Positions 15,314 through 24,313 of a stretch of DNA of 39,697 nt are shown here, piece after piece. A program made the translations under genes and the position numbers. Origin of the DNA: Rhodospirillales bacterium (GTDB lineage: Bacteria; Vulcanimicrobiota; Vulcanimicrobiia; Vulcanimicrobiales; Vulcanimicrobiaceae); contig JANYGA010000144.1 in the NCBI GenBank assembly GCA_025359485.1, positions 1-39,697 on the forward strand. Direction: 5' to 3'. The notes beneath the pieces were generated by a model. The model made no database searches, was not told the origin of the DNA, and saw only the letters and a list, made by a program, of their open reading frames with translations. The stretch's first letter is position 1; each line of letters opens with the position of its first letter.

Positions 15314-16858
15314 GTGGCGGAGATCGAGCGTCTGGCGGGCGACGTGCTCTGCGTCGGCCTGCCGGGCGGCGACCTCGAGTCCGCGACGGCTGAGGCGCTA
15401 CGCGAACTCCGCCCGGGCGCGATCGTGCTCTTCGCGCGCAATGTGACGACGCTACAGGCGACGCGGACGTTCGTCGATTCGGCCTGCGCTGTTACGGGCG
15501 ATGCGCTGCGCCCGCTCGTCTGCGTCGATCAAGAAGGCGGCCGCGTCGCGCGATTGCGTTTCACGGAGCCGGGCGTTCCCGCGATGCTCGCCCTCGGGGC
15601 GACCGATGACGAAGAACTTGCCGAACGTGTCGGCGCGCGGCTCGGATGCGACGTGGCGGCGATCGGCGGAAGCATCGATTTTGCACCCGTGCTCGATCTC
15701 GCGCTCGCTGCGGCGAGTACCGTGATCGGCACGCGGTCCCTCGGCGACGAGCCGTCACGTGTCGCGGCACTCGGTGCTGCGATCGTGCGTGGGATGGCGA
15801 CGGTCGGCATCGCTTCGGTACCGAAGCATTTTCCCGGACACGGCGCGACGGCGATCGATTCACACGTCGCGATGCCGACGATCGAGACGCCCGCTGCGCT
15901 CGTAGTTTCGCGCGATTGTGCGCCGTTCGTGACGGCCTTCGCGACGGGAGCGCGCGCGGTGATGACGGCGCACGCGATCGTCGCTGCCTTCGATGCAGCG
16001 TTGCCCGCAACGCTCTCACCGCGCATCCTCACCGGGCTCTTACGCGAGGAACTCGGGTTCGAGGGCGTATGCTTCACCGATTGCCTGCAGATGGATGCGA
16101 TCGCGCGAACGGTGGGCACGGCACGAGGCGCGGTGCTCGCGATCGTGGCGGGCGCGGATTCGTGCACCATCAGTCACGATCTCGCCGTCGCGCGCGACGC
16201 ACGCGATGCCATCGTTGCGGCCGTCGGCGACGGTACGCTCCCACTCGATCGCTTGCGCGAAGCGGCATCGCGCGTACGCTCGCTACGCGAGCAGTGTGCG
16301 TCGGCGGTGCGGACGCCTTCCCGCGAGCGCGACGATCTCGACGACGTCCCCGCGAGCGTTGCCGCCCGCGCGATCCATGTCGTGCGCGGCGACGTACGAC
16401 TCGATTGCGCGCGACCGGTGACGGTCGTTTCGTTCGAGGACGATGCGGGCGATGGGGTTGCGGCAACGAGCGGCGCACGACCCTCGCTCAGTTTGGCGCT
16501 ACGCCATCGCCGGGTTCGAAGCGAACTTTTACGCGTGCCGCGCGATCCAGATGCGGCGATGCGCGCGATGCTCTTGGACGTGCTCGCGGGCCAAGGCTCG
16601 CGCGCGCTCGTGATCGTCGCGCGGCGCGCGCATCTCTTTACGGCGCAACGCGACGCGATCGCGGAGTTGCTCGAGGCCGCCCCGCATGCGATCGTGATCA
16701 GTGCACTCGAGCCCTTCGACGTGCCGAGTTTCGGAGCCGCGCGCGCGGTTGCGTGTACCTTCGATGACGGTGAAGCCGCGATGGAAGCACTCGCCGACGT
16801 GCTCACCTCTCGCACGACCGCAACGGGGCGGATGCCCGTGACGCTCGTGGCATCGTGA
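15314..16858 (+). CDS. nagZ: Beta-N-acetylhexosaminidase, glycoside hydrolase family 3
   Basis: Releases GlcNAc from GlcNAc-anhydroMurNAc-peptides or muropeptides during cell-wall recycling. GH3 landmarks are DQEGGRVARL (72-81), the acid/base loop KHFPGHGATAIDSH (171-184), and the nucleophile Asp256 in FTDCLQMDAI. At 514 residues it is longer than one-domain proteobacterial NagZ (about 340) and has a C-terminal region (about 350-514) like the second domain of GH3 enzymes. No signal peptide is visible, so it should be cytoplasmic, matching the kinases downstream. Starts at GTG 15314, 5 bases after the previous stop. Its end overlaps the next gene in GTGA. Confidence 0.93.
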   Translation: MAEIERLAGDVLCVGLPGGDLESATAEALRELRPGAIVLFARNVTTLQATRTFVDSACAVTGDALRPLVCVDQEGGRVARLRFTEPGVPAMLALGATDDEELAERVGARLGCDVAAIGGSIDFAPVLDLALAAASTVIGTRSLGDEPSRVAALGAAIVRGMATVGIASVPKHFPGHGATAIDSHVAMPTIETPAALVVSRDCAPFVTAFATGARAVMTAHAIVAAFDAALPATLSPRILTGLLREELGFEGVCFTDCLQMDAIARTVGTARGAVLAIVAGADSCTISHDLAVARDARDAIVAAVGDGTLPLDRLREAASRVRSLREQCASAVRTPSRERDDLDDVPASVAARAIHVVRGDVRLDCARPVTVVSFEDDAGDGVAATSGARPSLSLALRHRRVRSELLRVPRDPDAAMRAMLLDVLAGQGSRALVIVARRAHLFTAQRDAIAELLEAAPHAIVISALEPFDVPSFGAARAVACTFDDGEAAMEALADVLTSRTTATGRMPVTLVAS

Positions 16859-17889
16859 ACGCGATACGCGTCCGAACCTTCGACGATGCGATGCTTTGCG
16901 ACGCCATCGGCACACGGTTCACGGCGGCGGTCCTGCGCATCGAACATCGCGGCGAGGCCGTCTTCGAACGCGCGTACGGTCGGCTCGACGATGCGCCGAA
17001 TTCGGCGCCGACGATCGTGACGACGCGCTTCGATCTCGCATCGCTCACGAAAATTGCCGTCGCTCACGCAGCGCTCGATGCGGTCGTAGCGGGCGTACTC
17101 GCTCTCGACGAACCGCTCGTGCGTTGGTTTCCGATGTGGCGCGGCACGACGCACGAAGCGATTACCTTGCGCATGCTTCTCGCGCATACCGCAGGTATGC
17201 AATCGGGTGCGGATTATCGCACGCTGTTTTGCGAGAACGTGGAGTCGTTCGTTCTCTCGCGCGAGCTTGTCGCACGCCCGGGCGAACGTGTCGTCTATAG
17301 CGATCTCGGTTTCATCACGCTCGGTGCGTTACTCGATCGCTATTCGCAGACGTCGCTGCGGCCGGTCGTCACGCGCGCGCTGTGGAATATCGGAGCGATG
17401 CACAGCGATTTCCGGCCGCGGAACGACGATCCGCAAACGATCCCGGCAACCGAACTCGATACGTGGCGCGGTCGCGTGCGCGGGGCCGTGCACGACGAAA
17501 AAGCCTATCTGTTGCACGGGATCGCGGGTCACGCGGGACTCTTCGGCACGGCCTACGATATCGCGCGGCTCACCGATGCGTATCTCGGCGTCGCGACGGA
17601 TCGTGCGATGTCGAGTCTCCGAGCGGAAGCGATCGAAGAACACGGAGCCGATCCGATTTTGCGACGCGGCCTCGGCTGGGCGCTCAAAACGAGCGATGAG
17701 AATTCGTGTGGCAGCGTCGCTTCGACGCGGACGTTCGGTCACACGGGGTTTACCGGCACGTGCGTGTGGGCCGATCCCGCGCGCGATACGAGCGTGGTTC
17801 TCTTGACCAACGCCGTCTACTATGGTCGTCGCGATTTACGCGATCTCAGAGCGGCCGTGTGCGACGCCGCGTTTTCGGCGTTCGGCTGA
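16855..17889 (+). CDS. Beta-lactamase-family serine hydrolase (AmlE/YbbE-like)
   Basis: A 344-residue serine hydrolase of the class C beta-lactamase/DD-peptidase fold. Active-site motifs are SLTK (63-66, nucleophile Ser63 and Lys66), YSD (148-150) and HTG (296-298). It lacks a signal peptide, so it is predicted cytoplasmic, unlike true beta-lactamases and penicillin-binding proteins. A related serine hydrolase, ybbE/amlE, lies in the Bacillus subtilis murQ-nagZ recycling operon, and the present gene is embedded between nagZ and anmK. A role as peptidase, esterase or amidase on recycled muropeptides is the natural inference; antibiotic resistance is not indicated. GTG at 16855 overlaps the nagZ stop (GTGA), and its stop overlaps the anmK start (TGATG). 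Confidence 0.88.
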   Translation: MNAIRVRTFDDAMLCDAIGTRFTAAVLRIEHRGEAVFERAYGRLDDAPNSAPTIVTTRFDLASLTKIAVAHAALDAVVAGVLALDEPLVRWFPMWRGTTHEAITLRMLLAHTAGMQSGADYRTLFCENVESFVLSRELVARPGERVVYSDLGFITLGALLDRYSQTSLRPVVTRALWNIGAMHSDFRPRNDDPQTIPATELDTWRGRVRGAVHDEKAYLLHGIAGHAGLFGTAYDIARLTDAYLGVATDRAMSSLRAEAIEEHGADPILRRGLGWALKTSDENSCGSVASTRTFGHTGFTGTCVWADPARDTSVVLLTNAVYYGRRDLRDLRAAVCDAAFSAFG

Positions 17890-19052
17890 TGCGCGCGATC
17901 GGACTGATGTCGGGTACGTCGCTCGACGGCATCGACGCGGCGCTCGTCGATCTGCGCCCGCAGGGCGCGTCGTACGCGTGGACGATCGAGCGATTCGCTA
18001 CCGTGCCATTCGACGACGCTTTGCGCGAGCGACTCCGCACGGCATTGCCGCCGGGCGTCGCCACCGCAGCGCAGATCGCCGAGCTCGATTGCGACCTCGG
18101 CGACGCGTTTGCCGCCGCAGCCGTCACCGTCGCGCGTGGCGAGCGGATCGATTTCGTCGCGAGTCACGGGCTCACGATCCATCATCGCGGTGAGGCATCG
18201 CAGACGATGCAGATCGGCGATCCGTATCGCATTCGCGATGCGATGCGTGCGACGGTCGTCTTCGATTTTCGTCGAGCGGATTGCGCGGTCGGCGGCCAAG
18301 GTGCGCCGCTCGTGCCGTACGTCGACGCGATGTTGCTCGCGCGAGCTGACCGCGACGTCGTCGCGCTTAATATCGGCGGCATTGCAAACGCGACCGTGCT
18401 CGCGAGGGGCGGCCGCGTTGCCGACGCGCTCGCATGGGATACGGGTCCGGGCAACATGCTCATCGACACGATCGTCGCACGGCGGACGCAAAATCGCGAA
18501 CGATTCGACCGCGATGGCGCGCGCGCCGCGCGCGGGACGATCGACGACGGCATTCTCCAAGAACTCATCGCACGCGATGCCTTTTACTTCGTGCAACCAC
18601 CGCCGAAATCGACCGGGCGCGAGCGTTTCGGTGCGCAGCTCCTCGACGCGCACGCCGAACTTTTTGCCGATCTTCCGCTCGACGACGCCTGCGCGACCCT
18701 CGCCGCCTTTACGATCGAAACGATCTCAGCCGATCTCGATCGTTACGGACCCGCGCGTGGAGCGCTCGTCATCAGTGGCGGCGGCGCGCGCAATACGACG
18801 ATCGTCTCGGGGCTCGCGGCGCGCTTACCGCAGTACGAGGTCGACGTTTCGGACGCGTACGGCATCGATGCCGATGCGAAGGAAGCGCTCGCGTTCGCCG
18901 TGCTCGGGTACGAGAGCTTGCGCGAGCGGCCCGCGAACGTCGCGCGAGCGACGGGGGCCTCGCGACCAACCGTGCTCGGCGCGATCGTGCCGTACGATCT
19001 TGCGGCGTTGCTCGCGCAGATAGGCGCGGAGGTCGCGGCGAACGAGAGCTAG
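17889..19052 (+). CDS. anmK: Anhydro-N-acetylmuramic acid kinase
   Basis: Opens and phosphorylates 1,6-anhydroMurNAc to MurNAc-6-phosphate. The start region MRAIGLMSGTSLDGIDAALVD is the AnmK signature. Other motifs are GQGAPLVPYVDAMLL, NIGGIANATVL, WDTGPGNMLIDTI, and a late VISGGGARN. At 387 residues it is full length. I chose ATG 17889 because it gives the exact family N-terminus and a TGATG overlap with the upstream stop; the longer frame is arginine-rich read-through. The anhydro substrate implies lytic transglycosylase products are recycled, which fits a diderm. The next kinase starts on the very next base. Confidence 0.96.
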   Translation: MRAIGLMSGTSLDGIDAALVDLRPQGASYAWTIERFATVPFDDALRERLRTALPPGVATAAQIAELDCDLGDAFAAAAVTVARGERIDFVASHGLTIHHRGEASQTMQIGDPYRIRDAMRATVVFDFRRADCAVGGQGAPLVPYVDAMLLARADRDVVALNIGGIANATVLARGGRVADALAWDTGPGNMLIDTIVARRTQNRERFDRDGARAARGTIDDGILQELIARDAFYFVQPPPKSTGRERFGAQLLDAHAELFADLPLDDACATLAAFTIETISADLDRYGPARGALVISGGGARNTTIVSGLAARLPQYEVDVSDAYGIDADAKEALAFAVLGYESLRERPANVARATGASRPTVLGAIVPYDLAALLAQIGAEVAANES

Positions 19053-19961
19053 ATGACCGAATCGCTTGCCGTCGGCGTAGATGCCGGGGGAACCTCGACC
19101 GTTGCCGCTCGCTCGACCGCCGGCACCTATGGCGCGAGCCTTCGCGGCGGCCCCGCGAACGCATCGACGCTCGGCATTGCGGCGGCGAGCGCCGCGATCG
19201 TCGCAACGGTACGGGAGTTAACCGATGGCCGCGCGCCCGACGCGCTCTTCGTTGCGGCGGCTGGGGCGGGGCGTGCGAACGTTCGCGAACCGCTGCTCGA
19301 TGCGTTGCACGCGGCATTCGGCGAGCGAACGCGCGTGACGGTCGACGACGATACGCGTGTCGCGCTGCGAGCGGCGATTCCGCAAGGCCCGGGCGTCGTG
19401 CTCGTCGCGGGAACTGGGAGCGTTGCGTACGCGGAGATCGAGGATCGCAAGATCCGGGTCGGCGGCGCGGGATATCTCCTGGGCGATGAAGGTTCGGCAT
19501 TTGCAATCGGCATGGCGGCGCTGCGCCAACTCGCGCGCGCGTACGACGGCCGTATGCGCGAAGACGAGACGCTCGCGCTCGCCGCGCGGACGATCGGCGC
19601 CGCCGATCGCGCCACGTTGCTCGATGCGATCTACGGCGCACCGCTCGACGTGGCACGAATCGCTTCGCTCGCGCCCGCGATCGTCGCCTTTGCGGGCAAA
19701 GGCAACCGCACGAGCACGAAGATCGTGCAGGGCGCCGCGCAGGAACTCTCCGATCTCGTTCGCGCGGCCGTCGTGCAAGCCGGGCTCGTCGATGCGTCGC
19801 CGACGATCGCATTTGCGGGTGGTCTGCTGCGCGAAAATTCGCTCCTGACGTTTCTGCTCGAGACGCGCGTGACGGGTGAAACGCCGGGCTGCGCCGTCGT
19901 GCGCGTGCGTGACGAACCCGAACGCGTTGCGCTGCGCATGGCGGAGGCATCGCTCGCATGA
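19053..19961 (+). CDS. BadF/BcrA-type N-acetylglucosamine or MurNAc kinase
   Basis: A 302-residue sugar kinase of the ASKHA fold with VGVDAGGTSTVAARS (8-22) as phosphate-binding motif and GPGVVLVAGTGSVAY in the middle. A GGAGYLLGDEGSAFAIG segment is typical of GlcNAc kinases in the BadF/BadG/BcrA group, and a late AFAGGLLREN follows. Likely substrates are the GlcNAc released by NagZ or free MurNAc, as for the clostridial MurK. Both would feed the MurQ route or GlcNAc-6-P metabolism. It begins directly after the anmK stop with no gap and overlaps murQ by 4 bp (ATGA). Cytoplasmic. Kinase family is certain, exact sugar is not. Confidence 0.88.
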   Translation: MTESLAVGVDAGGTSTVAARSTAGTYGASLRGGPANASTLGIAAASAAIVATVRELTDGRAPDALFVAAAGAGRANVREPLLDALHAAFGERTRVTVDDDTRVALRAAIPQGPGVVLVAGTGSVAYAEIEDRKIRVGGAGYLLGDEGSAFAIGMAALRQLARAYDGRMREDETLALAARTIGAADRATLLDAIYGAPLDVARIASLAPAIVAFAGKGNRTSTKIVQGAAQELSDLVRAAVVQAGLVDASPTIAFAGGLLRENSLLTFLLETRVTGETPGCAVVRVRDEPERVALRMAEASLA

Positions 19962-20845
19962 GCGATCTCGGCATTCCCGCGACCGAGGCGCGCAACGACC
20001 GTACGCATGGGCTCGACACGATGGAGGCAAGCGACCTCGTCGCGCTTCTGGCACGCGAACAGCGGCTCGCAGCCGACGCCGTCGCGGGCGCCTCACCCGC
20101 AATCGCACGCGCGGTCGATGCGATCGTCGAGCGAATGCGCGTCGGCGGCACGATGCATTACTTCGGTGCCGGAACCTCAGGGCGACTCGCGATGCTCGAT
20201 GCAGCGGAATGTCCGCCGACGTTCGGCACGTTGCCGTCGTCCGTCGTCGCGCATGTCGCCGGGGGCGAAATCGCACTCGTGCGCGCGATCGAAGGCGCGG
20301 AAGACAACACCCGCGCGGGCGCGGCGCAAGCGCGCGCGCATCTGCACGCGGGCGATATCGCCGTCGGCATTTCGGCGAGCGGCGGCGCTCGGTACGTCCT
20401 CGGCGCGCTTGCGAAAGCGCGCGAGATCGGCGCGCTCACGATCGGCGTGACGAGCGATGCGGGATCCGCGCTCGCGCACGATTGCGATCTCGCCATCGTC
20501 GTCGAGACCGGCGCCGAACCGATCGCGGGTTCGACGCGGCTCAAGGCGGGAACGGCGCAGAAACTCGTCCTCAATACGCTCTCGACCGCGACGATGATTC
20601 GCTTGGGGCACGCCTACGATAACGTGATGGTCGACGTCGTTGCGACGAATGCAAAGCTCGCCGTCCGCGCGCGGCGTCTCGTCGTCACCCTCGCAAACGT
20701 CGACGACGAGTGCGCGACGGAGCTCTTGGCGGCGGCGGACGGAAGCGTCAAAACGGCCGTCGTGATGGCGGTGCGCGCGGTCGACGCGGCGGCGGCCCGC
20801 GAGCTCCTCGTAAACTCCGGCGGGTTCTTGCGCGCGTTGCTCTGA
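19958..20845 (+). CDS. murQ: N-acetylmuramic acid 6-phosphate etherase
   Basis: Cleaves the lactyl ether of MurNAc-6-P to give GlcNAc-6-P and D-lactate. The 295-residue protein has the family hallmarks: TEARN near residue 10, the SIS-domain motif GAGTSGRLAMLDAAECPPTF (about 71-90), GISASGGARYVLGAL, and GSTRLKAGTAQKLVLNTLST. It has the usual length. ATGA overlap with the upstream kinase marks it as the last gene of the recycling operon, and pyruvate carboxylase starts 12 bases later on the same strand. No MurR regulator or PTS importer (MurP) is nearby, so substrate probably arrives through another permease or as muropeptides. Confidence 0.96.
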   Translation: MSDLGIPATEARNDRTHGLDTMEASDLVALLAREQRLAADAVAGASPAIARAVDAIVERMRVGGTMHYFGAGTSGRLAMLDAAECPPTFGTLPSSVVAHVAGGEIALVRAIEGAEDNTRAGAAQARAHLHAGDIAVGISASGGARYVLGALAKAREIGALTIGVTSDAGSALAHDCDLAIVVETGAEPIAGSTRLKAGTAQKLVLNTLSTATMIRLGHAYDNVMVDVVATNAKLAVRARRLVVTLANVDDECATELLAAADGSVKTAVVMAVRAVDAAAARELLVNSGGFLRALL

Positions 20846-20857
20846 AGACCCACGGCG

Positions 20858-23800
20858 ATGATGAGCGACCAACGCGCGATCCGCCGACTTCTCGTTGCCA
20901 ACCGCGGTGAGATTGCGATTCGCGTCTTACGTGCGGCGACCGAACTCGGCCTCGAAACCGTCGCCATCTACTCGCGTGAAGACCGCTTCGCACTCCACCG
21001 GTTCAAAGCCGACGAGACCTATCTCGTCGGTGCGGATAAATCGCCCGTACAAGCGTATCTCGACATCGACGATATCGTGCGGATCGCGGTAGAAGCGAAC
21101 GTCGATGCGATCCACCCGGGCTACGGTTTTCTCTCGGAGAACCCCGATTTCGCCGATGCGGTGCGTGCCGCCGGTATTCTCTTCGTCGGTCCCAAATCCG
21201 AGACGATGCGTCGCTTCGGTAATAAAGTATCGGCACGTACGCTCGCGCTGGCATCGGGCGTGCCCGTCATACCCGCGAGTGCCGCGCTGCCGAGCGATCC
21301 CGAAGCCGCAGCCGAGGCCGCCCGTGCCATCGGCTTGCCCGTGATGATCAAAGCGAGTTGGGGCGGCGGCGGCCGCGGCATGCGGATCGTCAAAGATCCC
21401 GAGACCCTCGTCGAAGCGCTCACGCTCGCACGCCAAGAAGCCGCCGCCGCATTCGGCAACGACGAGATCTACGTCGAGCGGTACGTCGGTCGCGCCAAGC
21501 ACATCGAAGTGCAGATCCTCGGCGATTCGCACGGGACGGTCGTGCATTTGGGCGAGCGTGATTGCACGGTGCAGCGGCGTCATCAAAAAATCGTGGAAGA
21601 AGCCCCGGCGCGCGATCTCGCGCCGCATTTGCGCGACGGGATGATCGCAGCGGCGCTCAAACTCGCACGCGCCATCGACTACGACAATGCGGGGACGGTC
21701 GAGTTTCTCGTCGATCTCGATAGCGACGCGTTTTTCTTCATCGAAGTCAATCCGCGCATTCAAGTCGAGCACACCGTTACCGAGATGGTGACGGGTATCG
21801 ATCTCGTCAAGGCGCAGATCCGAATCGCGGCGGGTGCGGCGATCGGGTCGCCCGAGAGCGGCGTGCCCGCACAGGACGGCATCGTCGTTCGCGGCTATGC
21901 GATGCAGTGTCGCATCACGACCGAAGACGCGCAGCACAATTTCACCCCGACGTACGGGCAGATCGTCGCCTATCGTCCGGCGACGGGTTTCGGCGTTCGG
22001 CTCGATGGCGGCACGGCGTATGCGGGCGCCGTCGTCACGCCGTTCTACGATTCGTTGCTCGAAAAGGTCACCGTATGGGCGCCGGAGTTCGCGGAGACGC
22101 GCGCGCGCATGCTGCGTGCGCTACGCGAATTTCGCATTCGCGGCGTAACGACGAACGTGCCGTTTCTCGATGCGCTGCTCGAGCATCCCGAATTCATCGA
22201 CGGCACGGTCACGACGCGCTTTCTCGATGAAAACGTCGGGCTCATCGATATGCGCCGCTACCGAGATCGTGCGTCGCGCGCGCTCGCTTTCATCGCCGAA
22301 ACCATCGTCAACGGCAACCCCGAAGTCCGCGGCCGCGTCGCAGCCGAAGCGCGCGTCGAACCGAAGGTCGCACCGATCGCAATCGACGCTCCGCCGCCCG
22401 GAACGCGCGACATGATGACGCAACTCGGGCCCAAGGCGTTCGCGACCTGGATGCGCGAGCAAGAGCGCGTGCTCGTTACCGATACGACGATGCGCGACGC
22501 GCACCAGTCGTTGCTCGCGACGCGGATGCGCACGCGCGATCTCGTCCGCATCGCGCCGACCTACGCGCATCGGATGCCGCAACTTTTCTCACTCGAATGT
22601 TGGGGTGGCGCGACCTTCGATGTCGCGATGCGCTTCCTCAAAGAAGATCCGTGGTGGCGACTGCGTGCGATCCGTACCGCCGTGCCGAACATTCTCTTGC
22701 AGATGCTCGTGCGCGGCGCGAACGCCGTCGGCTATACGAGCTATCCCGATAATGTGGTTCGATACTATATCGAACGGGCAGCCGAAGCCGGCATCGACGT
22801 CTTTCGCATCTTCGACTCGCTCAATTGGGTCGAGAACATGCGCGTCTCGATCGACGCGGTGCTCGAAAGCGGCAAACTTTGCGAAGTCGCCATGTGCTAC
22901 ACGGGCGATATCCTCGATCCCGCACGTCCGAAATACGATCTCGCGTATTATGTCGCGCTCGCAAAAGAGATCGAGTCGACGGGCGCGCACGTGCTCGGCA
23001 TCAAGGATATGGCGGGCTTGCTCAAGCCCAAGGCCGCGCGCGTGCTCGTGGAGGCGCTACGGCAAGAAATCTCGCTACCGATCCACTTTCACACGCACGA
23101 CACCAGCGGCAACAGCGGTGCGAGTGTGCTCGCCGCGATCGAAGCGGGCGTCGACGCCGTCGACGGCGCGATCGATGCGATGAGCGGGCTTACGTCGCAG
23201 CCGAATCTCGGCACGATCGTCGCGGATTTGCGTGGCGAAGCGCGCGATCCCGGTATCGACCCTGCGGCAATTCGAGAGATCTCGACGTATTGGGAGAGCG
23301 TACGCCGATTCTATCGTCCCTTCGAAAGCGAGATGCGCTCGGGATCGTCGGACGTCTACGAACACGAAATGCCGGGCGGTCAATATACGAATTTGCGCGA
23401 GCAAGCGAATACGATGGGCCTCGGCGACCGTTGGCCGACGATCACGAAGACCTATGCCGGCGTCAATCGCATGTTCGGCGACCTCGTCAAGGTCACTCCG
23501 AGTTCGAAAATGGTCGGCGACATGGCGCTCTTCATGGTCTCGAGCGACCTCACCGAAGCGCAAGTCGAAGACCCGGATTTCACCGTCGCCTTTCCGCAAT
23601 CGGTCGTCGAGTTTTTCCGCGGCGATCTCGGTCAGCCGCCGGGCGGCTTTCCCAAAGCGCTGCAAGCGAAGGTACTCGCCGGCGCGACGCCACTCACGAC
23701 GCGTCCGGGCGCAACGCTCCCCGCACTCGATCTCGTCGGCGCCCGCGCGGAAGCCGAAGCGCTCGTCGGGCGCGAGATCACCGATCGCGATTTTGCTTCA

Positions 23801-24310
23801 TATCTGATGTATCCGGCGGTGTACGTCGAGTTTGCGAAGCATCAGGCGACGTACGGAAACGTCGACAATCTCGAGACGCCCGTCTTTTTTTACGGCATGC
23901 AAGTGGGCCAAGAGATCGCGATCGACATCGATCGCGGGAAGACGCTTTTCGTGCGCTATGCGGCACTTGGCGAACCGGACGAATCCGGTATCCGCACGGT
24001 CTACTTCGAACTCAACGGTCAACCGCGCACCGTCACCGTGCTCGACGGTCGACTCACCGGCCTCAAAGCACTCCCGCGAAAGGCGGAGCCCGGTAACCCG
24101 CACCATCTCGGTGCGCCGATGCCGGGGCAGATCGTCAAAGTTGCGGCCGTCGAGGGTCGCTCGATTCGTAAGGGAGATGCGTTGCTCACGATCGAGGCGA
24201 TGAAGATGCAGACGGTCATTCACGCGCCCGCAGACGCGATCGTTGCAGCCGTCCTCACGCCGGTCGGCGCACGCATATCGGCGGGCGACCTTCTCGTCGA
24301 ATTTTCGTAA
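20858..24310 (+). CDS. pyc: Pyruvate carboxylase, single-chain
   Basis: Biotin-dependent carboxylation of pyruvate to oxaloacetate. The 1150-residue protein has all parts in order. Biotin carboxylase is about 8-460, with LLVANRGEIAIRV, the ATP-grasp loop KASWGGGGRGM and EVNPRIQVEHTVTE. The carboxyltransferase starts at about 540 with DTTMRDAHQSLLATRMRT and includes HFHTHDTSGN for metal binding. The tetramerisation linker follows, then the biotinyl domain with EAMKM (Lys1116 is the predicted biotin site). This is the typical length of the alpha4 single-chain enzyme. The start is ATG 20858 or the adjacent ATG 20861. It sits 12 bp after murQ and 3 bp before the DUF4127 gene, so all three may be co-transcribed. 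Confidence 0.97.
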   Translation: MMSDQRAIRRLLVANRGEIAIRVLRAATELGLETVAIYSREDRFALHRFKADETYLVGADKSPVQAYLDIDDIVRIAVEANVDAIHPGYGFLSENPDFADAVRAAGILFVGPKSETMRRFGNKVSARTLALASGVPVIPASAALPSDPEAAAEAARAIGLPVMIKASWGGGGRGMRIVKDPETLVEALTLARQEAAAAFGNDEIYVERYVGRAKHIEVQILGDSHGTVVHLGERDCTVQRRHQKIVEEAPARDLAPHLRDGMIAAALKLARAIDYDNAGTVEFLVDLDSDAFFFIEVNPRIQVEHTVTEMVTGIDLVKAQIRIAAGAAIGSPESGVPAQDGIVVRGYAMQCRITTEDAQHNFTPTYGQIVAYRPATGFGVRLDGGTAYAGAVVTPFYDSLLEKVTVWAPEFAETRARMLRALREFRIRGVTTNVPFLDALLEHPEFIDGTVTTRFLDENVGLIDMRRYRDRASRALAFIAETIVNGNPEVRGRVAAEARVEPKVAPIAIDAPPPGTRDMMTQLGPKAFATWMREQERVLVTDTTMRDAHQSLLATRMRTRDLVRIAPTYAHRMPQLFSLECWGGATFDVAMRFLKEDPWWRLRAIRTAVPNILLQMLVRGANAVGYTSYPDNVVRYYIERAAEAGIDVFRIFDSLNWVENMRVSIDAVLESGKLCEVAMCYTGDILDPARPKYDLAYYVALAKEIESTGAHVLGIKDMAGLLKPKAARVLVEALRQEISLPIHFHTHDTSGNSGASVLAAIEAGVDAVDGAIDAMSGLTSQPNLGTIVADLRGEARDPGIDPAAIREISTYWESVRRFYRPFESEMRSGSSDVYEHEMPGGQYTNLREQANTMGLGDRWPTITKTYAGVNRMFGDLVKVTPSSKMVGDMALFMVSSDLTEAQVEDPDFTVAFPQSVVEFFRGDLGQPPGGFPKALQAKVLAGATPLTTRPGATLPALDLVGARAEAEALVGREITDRDFASYLMYPAVYVEFAKHQATYGNVDNLETPVFFYGMQVGQEIAIDIDRGKTLFVRYAALGEPDESGIRTVYFELNGQPRTVTVLDGRLTGLKALPRKAEPGNPHHLGAPMPGQIVKVAAVEGRSIRKGDALLTIEAMKMQTVIHAPADAIVAAVLTPVGARISAGDLLVEFS

Positions 24311-24313
24311 CGG

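Noticed and set aside
16855-17889. A true beta-lactamase resistance gene
   Set aside because: There is no signal peptide, and it is embedded in a recycling operon. The fold matches, but the context indicates muropeptide metabolism.
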